42,993 nucleotides of DNA. Origin: Candidatus Latescibacterota bacterium. Its GTDB lineage: Bacteria > Latescibacterota > UBA2968 > UBA8231. Below are positions 1 to 7,637 of this stretch, one piece after another. Below the pieces are notes generated by a model. That model was given only the letters and a program-made list of their open reading frames with translations, was not told the origin of the DNA and did not search any database. The stretch is taken from NCBI GenBank assembly GCA_007136405.1, contig SLHA01000116.1, positions 1 through 42,993 on the forward strand. Direction: 5' to 3'. Position numbers and translations under genes: made by a program. Every line of letters starts with the position of its first letter. Within the stretch, counting starts at the first letter, position 1.

Positions 1-74
1 ATCGCCTGATCCGATCTCCCAGCGCCAAAAAGTTCTTTTCTATATATAAAGATCACCGGGCTTGTCCAACAAAC

Positions 75-111
75 GGTTCAGATTGTGGTTCGTTCCTCGC
101 ACAATCTAACC
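75..111. promoter_or_regulatory. Long inverted repeat upstream of the XRE regulator
   Basis: Arms at 75-87 and 100-111 are complementary over 12 base pairs with one bulged base, around a 12-base loop; the core AGATTGTG/CACAATCT is perfect. A short T-rich stretch (cttatt) follows. It could be an operator for the XRE protein encoded from 258 or the terminator of a gene left of the window. The sequence does not decide between these. Confidence 0.4.
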
Positions 112-257
112 TTATTCGTTATGGCATCGCGCTCCCCGTAGAAGAAGGTTATATTTCTACCGGTCTGGTTACCAGAGTATAGATGGCCCTGTATTACGGA
201 CCAATGAGGTTTGTTGCACCAAAGCACTCCACTGTGAACCTGGACTAAGGACACGCT

Positions 258-782
258 ATGGAGTTCGGTCGGATCATACGGGCCTGCAGGAACCGGGCAG
301 GTCTGAGTCAAAACCAGTTGGCTGAGGCATTATCAACTACATCACGGCCCGACGGCGTTTGGTCGACCTATATAGGACAAATCGAAAAAGGCCAAAAGGT
401 GCCCTCAGAAGAACTCTGCCTGAAGCTGGCTGAGGTTCTCGACATAGATTTCACTTACCTTTTTCTTCTGGCTTGTCAGGATAGAGCTGAAACCACAGAG
501 GCGAAAAGGCTTGTTCAACTGCTGCTAAGAACGGGCAACGATCATAACCTGAGTGTATTAATTGCAGAGCTGCAAAATTTGGTTGTGTCAACAGGGAACC
601 AAGGTCAGTTACCCTGCCCGTTGGGGGGATTACAGACGCCCCCCTTGGATCAGCTGATACATTGCTTGTGTAAAAACAGGCGAATTGGGCATCTGACCGT
701 CGTCATAGAACAACTAGAAGATTTCGATGATGCTGATTGGGACTGCCTTGAGAGTGTACTTTCTGATGCCTTCCTAACGTAG
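258..782 (+). CDS. XRE-family helix-turn-helix transcriptional regulator
   Basis: A 174-residue protein whose first 65 residues form a Cro/C1-type HTH domain: a GRIIRACRNRAGLSQNQLAE-like first helices region, then an insertion-containing recognition part ending in IGQIEKGQKVPS and a closing LAEVLDIDF helix. The remaining 110 residues have no recognisable domain and end in acidic, mostly helical sequence. The ATG at 258 has an AAGGA ribosome binding site six bases upstream (247-251). The gene stands alone, with a long non-coding stretch on its right. XRE proteins usually bind palindromic operators, often their own, and the inverted repeat at 75-111 is a candidate site. The regulated genes are unknown. 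Confidence 0.85.
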   Translation: MEFGRIIRACRNRAGLSQNQLAEALSTTSRPDGVWSTYIGQIEKGQKVPSEELCLKLAEVLDIDFTYLFLLACQDRAETTEAKRLVQLLLRTGNDHNLSVLIAELQNLVVSTGNQGQLPCPLGGLQTPPLDQLIHCLCKNRRIGHLTVVIEQLEDFDDADWDCLESVLSDAFLT

Positions 783-1264
783 AGCAACTGATTAGGTGTG
801 ATTACCTAGTAATATGAAGGCTGGGCTTTCAGGGGCACGTGGTTATACTCAGTGTTCCAGCAGGGTTTACGGTGAACGCTGGTTCCGAACAGCTCTCATA
901 TCCCATCGGTTCAACTACATTGTTTGATGGGATAGAGTTTTGAGAGGAAAATCCCGGGAAGGGTTCTAAACAGTGGACAGGACCGTGGTAGAGCGTTTCC
1001 AACCTCTGAGCGCGTCAAGGACGGCGTCCTAGATACTGGGTGACGGGCCTTAGCCCCAACGAGGTATACCCGGCATTATGACCTAGCTCTTATCTATATT
1101 GTGTTAGTATAAGTCGGGTGGGTGCAAACCTGGGTTCCTAAGAGCCGCCTGTGGTCGAAGATCATAACTCATTGTGGGAACCATTGAGGCGATACAGCCG
1201 TCTTCGTCTCATATGGTTCAGTACAGGTCAACACAATGATCAGCTAAAAGGAGATGCGTCTGCA
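783..1264. other. Long non-coding stretch with several inverted repeats, possible structured RNA
   Basis: No convincing gene is seen in about 480 bases. The stretch carries a small hairpin after the XRE gene (792-809), CCAGC/GCTGG arms (857-861 and 878-882), a perfect 9-base inverted repeat (899-907 with 926-934) extended by CTCTCA/TGAGAG (893-898 and 941-946), an AGGAC/GTCCT hairpin (1018-1030), and CTGGGT/ACCCGG arms near 1036-1072. The density of paired arms between 850 and 1075 suggests a structured RNA or long leader. I compared it by eye with RNase P, tmRNA, SRP and 6S RNA and found no signature of any. An ECF-type promoter lies at its right end (1177-1203). Confidence 0.4.
1177..1203 (+). 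promoter_or_regulatory. Candidate ECF-sigma promoter of the anti-sigma gene
   Basis: GGAACC at 1177-1182 and CGTCT at 1199-1203 are separated by 16 bases. This is the layout of promoters read by ECF sigma factors (an AAC-containing -35 and a CGT-type -10). Transcription would start near 1210, leaving a leader of about 55 bases before the TTG start at 1265. Self-regulation of an anti-sigma gene by its ECF partner is common. No ECF sigma gene is visible in the window. Confidence 0.5.
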
Positions 1265-1738
1265 TTGAAGTGCGAAGATTTCGAAGATACTGTGTCGGAA
1301 TACATAGATGGCGACTTAAGTCCAGCATACTCAATGTTGCTGGAACAGCACCTAGTCGAATGCGAATCCTGCTACCGGATGCTAGAAGGTGTTCGAGGGG
1401 TTCGTGTCGCCATACAAAACCTCGGTTCAGCTCCGGCACCTCCTCATTTTCGGCTGAACCTCGCCAGTTGCCTGAATGCGGGCCTTCAGAGATCATCGGT
1501 TTGGGGCCCTTCGCTGGCGGTAGGAGTGACCATAGTGGTAGCGATGGCCATACTTCTGTGGCCACAGCCCGGAGTCGAGGATGATTATATCCGCCCGACG
1601 CCAAGCGCGGTATGGGCAACGCAAGCTGCCGCGTGGACCTTTGATGATCAGGCAGACAGACCGCTGACTGGTGCTAAGGAGTGGTACTCAGGCATTGGAG
1701 ACTATAGCCCAGCTCCGCTGCGTCTTGTCTCGTACTAA
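1265..1738 (+). CDS. Membrane anti-sigma factor with a zinc-finger (ZAS) domain
   Basis: About 157 residues. The N-terminal 40 residues form a zf-HC2/ZAS domain: Cys3, then His29-x3-Cys33-x2-Cys36, with the typical YIDGDL between them. A single transmembrane segment covers residues 81-99, followed by a short tail outside the membrane. Proteins of this class hold an ECF sigma factor inactive at the inner membrane until a signal triggers release. I chose the TTG at 1265 because AAAGGAG lies at 1247-1253, the protein then begins just before the zinc domain as in its family, and an ECF-type promoter ends at 1203. An upstream GTG at 1151 would give 195 residues but would put that promoter inside the gene. 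The cognate sigma gene is not adjacent, which is unusual. Confidence 0.8.
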   Translation: MKCEDFEDTVSEYIDGDLSPAYSMLLEQHLVECESCYRMLEGVRGVRVAIQNLGSAPAPPHFRLNLASCLNAGLQRSSVWGPSLAVGVTIVVAMAILLWPQPGVEDDYIRPTPSAVWATQAAAWTFDDQADRPLTGAKEWYSGIGDYSPAPLRLVSY

Positions 1739-1858
1739 CAACGGAACCTGGGCCTCACTCGGATCAGCGCAGCGACAGGCAGGCACTGAAAGAGGCGGGG
1801 TGAAGCGTTGGTTTTCTGTCGTACCAATGGCTGGCCTCCACAGTGTAAGACCGTGGTA

Positions 1859-2545
1859 TCAACCACTTTGGTCTTTTTCTCTGGATGCAATCTCATCACG
1901 TAGTCTGGCAGCTTCTTCGTAGTTCTCGCAGATGACGGCTCGCTCCAGGCACCTGTGAAGCTTGGCCAAGGCATCGGATGAAACCTCTGTCGGCTCTTTC
2001 CGCGGTTTGGGATTACGGACAACCGTCGACAGATCTTGTTGCTCAGGGGACGAACGTCTCGGTACTACCTGTGGTTCAAACTGGTGAAAACGCTCCATGC
2101 TCTGTTCGATATCCTCGTCGCCAAGAGCCGGGGCGATGCCTACCGTATCAAGCAGTTCGCTGTCCACATATATTCTGGAATGTGTTCGTACCGCCAGCGC
2201 GACCGCATCGCTAGGACGGGAGTCGATAGCCTGCTCCTTGCCTTCGGCTGCAATGATGACTCGCGCGTAAAAAACGGATCTGTCAACCTTGTCGATGATA
2301 ATACGTTCGACAGGCACATTCAGACGATCAAGCATATGAGTAAGCAGGTCGTAAGATACGGGGCGTTCGGGCTCTTCACCTGATACTGTCATCTGAATAG
2401 CGGCTGCCTCAAATTCGCCGATCGCTATAGGAAGCAGTCGAGGAGTATCGGCGTTCTTCTCCGCTAGCCACATGAGTGGACGATCTTCACGTAAATACGG
2501 GCTGACCCGCAGGACGACCATCTCGACCAGATACGCATCTCCCAT
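1859..2545 (-). CDS. Bifunctional nuclease (BFN/DUF151) family protein with C-terminal UVR motif, copy 1
   Basis: About 228 residues. Residues 1-140 match the BFN domain (DUF151): MVVLRVSPYL start, LPIAIGEFEAAAI, a PVSYDLLTHML helix and SRPSDAVALAVR. A variable linker follows, then a UvrB/UvrC-type UVR helix pair near residues 195-225 (YEEAARLRDEI). BFN proteins have been reported to act as nucleases on RNA and DNA, while UVR motifs mediate protein contacts in UvrB, UvrC and Clp adaptors. The ATG at 2545 has AAGGAG upstream; a longer reading from 2599 overlaps the next gene and lacks a site. It is the second gene of a two-gene operon with the paralogue at 2596-3255. Confidence 0.85.
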   Translation of the reverse strand: MGDAYLVEMVVLRVSPYLREDRPLMWLAEKNADTPRLLPIAIGEFEAAAIQMTVSGEEPERPVSYDLLTHMLDRLNVPVERIIIDKVDRSVFYARVIIAAEGKEQAIDSRPSDAVALAVRTHSRIYVDSELLDTVGIAPALGDEDIEQSMERFHQFEPQVVPRRSSPEQQDLSTVVRNPKPRKEPTEVSSDALAKLHRCLERAVICENYEEAARLRDEIASREKDQSG

Positions 2546-2595
2546 ATTTCCATCTCCTTGTCCATCCTGCCTGGCGCAACCAGCCTCTGGTGGCG

Positions 2596-3255
2596 TCACT
2601 GCCTCGACTTCTGTTCGAGTCTAATAATTTCGTCTCGCAGGCGTGCGGCTTCTTCATACACTTCTTCGGCGACGGCTTGCTCCAATCTGCGGCGAAGCGC
2701 CTCTATCGGATCACTGGACGGAGACTCCTTCAAAGCATGTGGCAGGAACCCCTTTCCCGGTGCATGTTGGGTTGGTTGGGGAGGCGGGTTTTGGCGTAAT
2801 GTGGGTGTCCCGGTGTCCGGTATCTCCATGCTATCTTGCGGGCCCGACGGCTCTGGTCGTATATATCCGGCTTCCTTCATGACAACAGGAGATGCGAAGA
2901 TGGGTGCACCGGAACGTAACGCCAAAGCGATCGCATCACTGGGCCGTGAATCAACAACCGACGTGGTTCCGTTCCGTGCCCGCAGGTGAATCTCAGCGTA
3001 GTAGGTCCCTTCATGAAGGCGCGTAATTTCAACTTTGACGATCCGCGCCTGAACCCTCTCTAGAATGGTATTCGCCAGATCATAACAGACCGGCCGGGCC
3101 GGGGTTTGCCGGGCTTGTGCCCTCGAAATGGCTGATGCCTCGAAACGGCCTATGACAATCGGCAGGTATGCGTTTCCATCTTTCTGTTTGAGCACAACCT
3201 GAGGATAGGCGGATCGGGCGTTGGTAAACACCCCATGAATTTCAACTTGAATCAT
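2596..3255 (-). CDS. Bifunctional nuclease (BFN/DUF151) family protein with C-terminal UVR motif, copy 2
   Basis: 219 residues, with the same architecture as the downstream neighbour. A BFN domain covers about residues 1-140 (LPIVIGRFEASAI, PVCYDLANTIL, SRPSDAIALALR), then a proline-rich linker and a UVR motif near 185-215 (VYEEAARLRDEII). The two proteins are clearly paralogous but diverged, so the duplication is not recent. The ATG at 3255 has only a weak ribosome binding site. A good sigma-70-type promoter at 3318-3347 points into this gene, so it is probably first in the operon. The molecular substrate cannot be told from sequence. Confidence 0.85.
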   Translation of the reverse strand: MIQVEIHGVFTNARSAYPQVVLKQKDGNAYLPIVIGRFEASAISRAQARQTPARPVCYDLANTILERVQARIVKVEITRLHEGTYYAEIHLRARNGTTSVVDSRPSDAIALALRSGAPIFASPVVMKEAGYIRPEPSGPQDSMEIPDTGTPTLRQNPPPQPTQHAPGKGFLPHALKESPSSDPIEALRRRLEQAVAEEVYEEAARLRDEIIRLEQKSRQ

Positions 3256-3317
3256 GATGGAAATACTACAGTAGATAATGAGGGTCGTGAAACCAACTGT
3301 CGGTCGGACATGGCACT

Positions 3318-3347
3318 AATATAACAATCAACAGAATACAGTGTCAA
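3318..3347 (-). promoter_or_regulatory. Sigma-70-type promoter of the BFN operon
   Basis: On the minus strand TTGACA (3342-3347) and TATATT (3318-3323) are separated by 18 bases. Transcription would begin near 3311 and give a leader of about 55 bases before the ATG at 3255. Both hexamers are close to consensus, and the surrounding AT-rich sequence fits a promoter. Confidence 0.6.
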
Positions 3348-3400
3348 ATGCGAGAATCATTACGGCATAGAAAAGGCCATTATGCATTGCGTGCCATGGT

Positions 3401-3425
3401 AAAAAATCTCGAATTACACCTCAAG
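3401..3425 (-). terminator. Weak intrinsic terminator after the M24 peptidase gene
   Basis: On the minus strand CTTGA (3421-3425) pairs with TCGAG (3408-3412) around an eight-base loop holding the stop codon, and six T residues follow (3401-3406). The stem is short and contains one G-U pair. It separates the htrA/M24 unit from the BFN promoter just beyond. Confidence 0.4.
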
Positions 3426-4553
3426 CACGCGGGGACTTTCGGTCAGGTTCTCATGGCCGTTCTCTCTGACCACAACAGTGTCTTCGATGCGGACGGCACC
3501 TACACCGGGATAATACAAGCCGGGTTCGATGGTCACCACGTGGCCGGAAAACAGGATGCCTCCTTTTGTTCCGATACTGGGCGCTTCGTGAACATCCAGC
3601 CCTAACCCGTGGCCGGTGCCATGGAAGAATCCGTGCATTGTCCCATTGACTTCTTTAGTTTCATATCCAGCTTGAGAGAATAGTTGCTGAACCATGCAGT
3701 GGATCTCCTTACCGTCAACTCCGTCCTGAAGGCTTTTCAACGCTGCGTCCTGCGCTCTCATCACGGTCTGGTAGATCCGTCTGACGGCGGGGCTGGCTTT
3801 GCCTTTGACTACAGTACGGGTAATATCACCATGGTATCCGTTTTCAGTCGACTGAGGGAAAATGTCGATGATGATCGTCTCTCCGGCACGCAGCGGGCCT
3901 GTACCGATTTGGTGTGGATCGCAACCTTGCTCACCACCAGCAACGATGGTGCGGTTTGCAGTGAAGCCTGCCTCCAGCAGATCCACATGAATGAGACGGC
4001 GTAGTAGCTCCGAAGTCAAAGGTTCTTTTCCGAAGTAAAGAACGCCATCGAATACACTGGCATCTTTAATGGTAGATATGGCTAGATCCAGGCTGTGTTC
4101 AGCAGCTTGCATGGCCTGCTTGATAGCGTTGATTTCTACTTCGGTTTTTAGCTGTCGTGCCGGAAAAATCGGATCGGGAACGACGTGTATGTGCAAGCTT
4201 GCATTACGTAAGTAATCCGCTAAACCTACGGGAAATCCAGTGGGTACGGCGATGCGACGTACATCCATTTCCTGCAGGAAAGCAAGAAGAACCTCAGCAG
4301 GGCGGGGAATATTCCCGGTCCGGATTTTCAGGCGTTCTTCGAACATGGAGGATGGTAAAACCCTGTCGGCGCAGCTTTCGCTGCGGGCTCTACCCAACTC
4401 CAGTTCACCAACCAGTAGCACGGATTCGCCGGGCATCTGCACAAATGTAAACGAGTCGGGCGCGTGGAAGCGGGTGGCGTAATACATATCTTTGTTGATT
4501 TCGCTCGAACCAACCATGACCAGCGCATCGCATCCGTTCAGTTCGATTTCCAT
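3414..4553 (-). CDS. M24-family metallopeptidase (Xaa-Pro aminopeptidase type)
   Basis: 379 residues. The first 125 residues form a creatinase-like N-terminal domain, and the rest is a pita-bread M24 catalytic domain. The five metal ligands are visible in order: Asp in IIIDIFPQ, Asp in HGDITRT, His in GTGHGLGLDVHE, Glu in TIEPGLYY and Glu in RIEDTVVV. Such enzymes remove N-terminal residues from peptides whose second residue is proline, usually with manganese or zinc, in the cytoplasm. The start at 4553 is 43 bases downstream of the htrA stop, so the two are probably co-transcribed. Creatinase-type activity is less likely but cannot be excluded. Confidence 0.85.
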   Translation of the reverse strand: MEIELNGCDALVMVGSSEINKDMYYATRFHAPDSFTFVQMPGESVLLVGELELGRARSESCADRVLPSSMFEERLKIRTGNIPRPAEVLLAFLQEMDVRRIAVPTGFPVGLADYLRNASLHIHVVPDPIFPARQLKTEVEINAIKQAMQAAEHSLDLAISTIKDASVFDGVLYFGKEPLTSELLRRLIHVDLLEAGFTANRTIVAGGEQGCDPHQIGTGPLRAGETIIIDIFPQSTENGYHGDITRTVVKGKASPAVRRIYQTVMRAQDAALKSLQDGVDGKEIHCMVQQLFSQAGYETKEVNGTMHGFFHGTGHGLGLDVHEAPSIGTKGGILFSGHVVTIEPGLYYPGVGAVRIEDTVVVRENGHENLTESPRVLEV

Positions 4554-4596
4554 ATGCTCCTCTCGTGCCCTCTGCCGAATCCCTTCATTTTCACTG

Positions 4597-6015
4597 TCAG
4601 TCTCGGATAGTAATGACTCTCAAGTCTACACCGTAATCAGGCCGCCAAAGCCAGAAGATGGCCCGCTCATTGGGCATCAGTTCAGCGAGCGCTTGTATAA
4701 GTACATGCTCGGAGACAATACGCGTTTCATCAACGTCCGTGATGACGTCGCCAAGGCGTAACCTCCGTCTTTCTGCTTCCGAACCAGACTCTATACCGAC
4801 GATGAGCACTGGCGCTTGCCCAGGATCGAACCCGAGCTGTGAAGCCAGCGCCAGGTCGAAGCCCAGTTCAGCAGCCGAGGCTGGGCAGAGTCCCTGGACC
4901 GACAGACCTAGCGCGTCAAGTCTATTAGTACCAATTGACGCCAGTCGTTTTGTTTCGAGCTCTCTTTTTCCCAGGACTACCTGCAGGTCCATGGTCTCCC
5001 GGTCGCGGAGTATCGTCAGGATGACGGAATTGCCAGGTTTCATGCGGTAAATCATGGATTGAACCTGATTGGGAAGGTCGACATCCTGGCCGTTAACACT
5101 CAACAATATGTCGCCATCCTCAAGCCCGTGATATTCCGCTGGACTGTCAGGTAGTATGGACAAAAGAAGTCCGCGGGGACGATCCATATCCAGGTCCTGT
5201 ACACGGAGGATCTCGGGCGTCATCTCTGACATGCTGATTCCCAAGTATCCACGCAAGACGCGGCCATGAACTCGTATGTCCTCCATGGCAGACCGGGCAA
5301 GCTCCACAGGTATCGCCAAACCGTAACCCATAAAAAAACCAGTCCGTGTGCTGATGGCTGTGTTGATGCCGACGACTTCACCATACAGATTCAGTAACGG
5401 CCCTCCTGAATTACCGGGATTGATCACTGCGTCGGTTTGTATGAAACTCTCTACGCCGTAGGCGTCGTCAATTATTCGGGCCCTGCGTCCAAGCGCACTG
5501 ACAATTCCGTGCGTCAGCGTTGCGCCCATACCCAGGGGATGCCCTATTGCCAGCACCCAGTCGCCTATCTGTAGATCGTCGCTCTGCCTGAGTTGCAGTA
5601 CAGGCAGTTGTTGTGCTTCGATCTTCAGCAGTGCGATATCGATGAGTGAATCTGCACCGATGACCTTGGCGCTGAACATGCGACGGTCGGCAAGCGTGAC
5701 GCGAATAGAATCAGCACCTGCGATGACATGGTGATTGCTGAGGATATAACCATCCTCATGGACTATGATTCCGGAACCCAGCCCCGTCGCGTCTTCTTCA
5801 GGTAGCAGTGGATGTGGTAATCTTGGCCCCGTTGCTCGAGAACTGGTCGAAGTATTGATCAGGACGACGGCAGGCAGTGCTTGTTCGTACGCTTGTCTGA
5901 AAACAGTACTCAGGCGCAGTAGATTTTGATAGGAAGACGAATCCGGAGCAGGTCCCTCGCGGGCGCAAACAGCCGAGGCCATTGCGAGGAAAAGGAATAG
6001 CCGGTTGACCATCAT
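4597..6015 (-). CDS. Periplasmic serine protease, HtrA/DegP family, with two PDZ domains
   Basis: About 472 residues from the ATG at 6015. Residues 1-18 look like a Sec signal peptide (MMVNRLFLFLAMASAVCA). The S1C protease domain shows the triad in order: His in SNHHVIAG, Asp in DSLIDIALLK and Ser in NPGNSGGPL. A first PDZ domain starts at GYLGISMSEM. A second one near the C-terminus contains VLIVGIESGSEAERR and is more diverged. The family degrades or refolds misfolded envelope proteins. In-frame ATGs further upstream (6144, 6054) would bury the signal peptide and run into the preceding gene, so they were not used. The gene follows the sigma-54 activator by about 20 bases, suggesting translational coupling. 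Confidence 0.88.
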   Translation of the reverse strand: MMVNRLFLFLAMASAVCAREGPAPDSSSYQNLLRLSTVFRQAYEQALPAVVLINTSTSSRATGPRLPHPLLPEEDATGLGSGIIVHEDGYILSNHHVIAGADSIRVTLADRRMFSAKVIGADSLIDIALLKIEAQQLPVLQLRQSDDLQIGDWVLAIGHPLGMGATLTHGIVSALGRRARIIDDAYGVESFIQTDAVINPGNSGGPLLNLYGEVVGINTAISTRTGFFMGYGLAIPVELARSAMEDIRVHGRVLRGYLGISMSEMTPEILRVQDLDMDRPRGLLLSILPDSPAEYHGLEDGDILLSVNGQDVDLPNQVQSMIYRMKPGNSVILTILRDRETMDLQVVLGKRELETKRLASIGTNRLDALGLSVQGLCPASAAELGFDLALASQLGFDPGQAPVLIVGIESGSEAERRRLRLGDVITDVDETRIVSEHVLIQALAELMPNERAIFWLWRPDYGVDLRVITIRD

Positions 6016-6034
6016 CGAGCGAGATACTTGCGCC

Positions 6035-7564
6035 TCAACGCAAACCGTATTCATCGAGTTTTCGATATAGGGTCCGCGGGCTGATGCCAAGAACGCCCGC
6101 AGCTTGTTTCCGATTGCCACTGACGCGAGCCAGAGCGGCTTCAATAGCTTCTTTTTCTAGTTCCTTCAATGTTCGCAGAGGTTCCACAGCCCTGGAGTTG
6201 CTGTATTCGTTCTCTGTCAGGAGATCATCAGCCGCCTCAAGTTGGTACACTGGAGCGGCTGATGCGGACGGACGTGACGCTTGCTCCTCCAGTATTCGGC
6301 GCACTTCAGCCAACTCCCTTTTCAAGTCCAGAAGGGCAAAATAGATAAGTTCACGCTCGGATTGGTCCGGGCTTCTTCCAGTAGGTACGGGCAAATGCCG
6401 ATCTATATCTGGCGGTCTTTCCAAAAGCGGGACCAGGTCCTGCGGTTCAACCGGCCTCCGAGGTCCAAGGAATGTCAGACTCTCGACCAGGTTGCGCAAC
6501 TCGCGCACATTACCGGGCCAATCATATCGCAGTAGAACATCCATGGCTGCTTGGGTCAGCCCTTGGAAACCGGCCTGTCTACCATTGGAAAATAGATTGA
6601 CAAAATGCTTGATTAACACAGGAATATCTTCAGGCCGGTCACGCAGAGGCGGGATATCGAGAGTTACCACTTTGAGCCGATGATACAGATCCAGCCGGAA
6701 TTCTTTCTGGCTGACCGCATCTCGCAATGAACGGTTAGTGGCCGCGATCACGCGTATGTCGACAGGAATGGTATCATTGGAACCTACACGGGTAACCTGA
6801 CGTTCTTCCAAAACACGGAGCAAACGTATTTGTGCTGCCTGCGACATTTCTCCGATTTCATCGAGAAAAACGGTTCCGCCGTTGGCTCTCTCAAATAACC
6901 CGCGTCGCTGGTTTTTTGCATCGGTAAAGGCCCCTCTTTCATGGCCGAACAACTCGCTCTCCAGCAAATTCTCTGGAATGGCGGCGCAGTTGATGGGTAT
7001 GAACGGGGCCTCCGCGCGTTCGCTGAACCTATGCAAGGATTCAGCAACGATGTCTTTTCCGGCTCCGGTCTCCCCAATGAGCAGGACTGTGGAGACGGGC
7101 GTACAGGCGACTCGCAGTACCTGTTCACGCAGTCTGCGTATTGCAGAGGAATGCCCTACCAGAGTTTCGCCGCGGAGAAACCGGCCTTTCTGGCAGATTG
7201 CTGTCACGCTATGCTGGAGCAGACCGGTGTCTACAGGCAGGTGTACTACTTCCTCTATCGTTCGTTCAGGTGCATTGGAATGCCACATATCCAAGGCAAT
7301 ACGGCCTGTTTCCTTTTTACCCGCCAACAGCATGACGGGTAAATCCGGGTACGAGCTCAGATACTCCGCTGCCTGTTCGAGATCGGAACTCGGCAGCTCC
7401 AAATCAAGTACGACAATACTCGGAGTACGCTCTAACACAGGTCGCAGCACTTTGACACGGTCAGCCTGTACTATGACAGTACGCTCATTGTCGACAGCCT
7501 CCTGGAACAGCTCTTGAACCTGGGGATTCTGGGTTAGTATGACGATGCGTTCTCGGGTGCCCAT
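6035..7564 (-). CDS. Sigma-54-dependent transcriptional activator with a degenerate receiver domain
   Basis: 509 residues in three parts. Residues 1-125 have the receiver fold and keep an Asp in VVLDLELP. The acidic pair after the first strand is replaced (ILTQN), and the usual Thr and Lys positions are not seen, so phosphorylation is doubtful. Residues 140-370 form the AAA+ module, with Walker A GETGAGKD, the sigma-54 contact loop GAFTDA, Walker B GTVFLDEIGE and an arginine-finger region. The last 45 residues form a Fis-type HTH (NRKQAAGVLGISPRTLYRKL). No histidine kinase gene lies nearby. It probably drives a sigma-54 promoter, perhaps for the adjacent envelope genes. I did not find a convincing TGGCAC-N5-TTGC site. 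Confidence 0.88.
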   Translation of the reverse strand: MGTRERIVILTQNPQVQELFQEAVDNERTVIVQADRVKVLRPVLERTPSIVVLDLELPSSDLEQAAEYLSSYPDLPVMLLAGKKETGRIALDMWHSNAPERTIEEVVHLPVDTGLLQHSVTAICQKGRFLRGETLVGHSSAIRRLREQVLRVACTPVSTVLLIGETGAGKDIVAESLHRFSERAEAPFIPINCAAIPENLLESELFGHERGAFTDAKNQRRGLFERANGGTVFLDEIGEMSQAAQIRLLRVLEERQVTRVGSNDTIPVDIRVIAATNRSLRDAVSQKEFRLDLYHRLKVVTLDIPPLRDRPEDIPVLIKHFVNLFSNGRQAGFQGLTQAAMDVLLRYDWPGNVRELRNLVESLTFLGPRRPVEPQDLVPLLERPPDIDRHLPVPTGRSPDQSERELIYFALLDLKRELAEVRRILEEQASRPSASAAPVYQLEAADDLLTENEYSNSRAVEPLRTLKELEKEAIEAALARVSGNRKQAAGVLGISPRTLYRKLDEYGLR

Positions 7565-7637
7565 GGTTCAATTAGCAGGTTGGTTCAAGGATTGAGTATA
7601 TATTGCGTACATGTGGCTGGTTGTAGGAACGGGTTTC

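Noticed and set aside
78-311. Minus-strand frame of 77 codons
   Set aside because: It overlaps the XRE gene start and an inverted repeat, has no ribosome binding site and shows no recognisable protein features.
961-1010. Minus-strand resemblance to the cobalamin riboswitch core (ACGGTCC...CCACTGT)
   Set aside because: The other conserved boxes are missing and no minus-strand gene lies downstream; only the XRE gene on the opposite strand does.
1151-1264. Upstream GTG start for the anti-sigma factor
   Set aside because: It would place the ECF-type promoter inside the gene and add residues not typical of the family; the TTG at 1265 has a better ribosome binding site.
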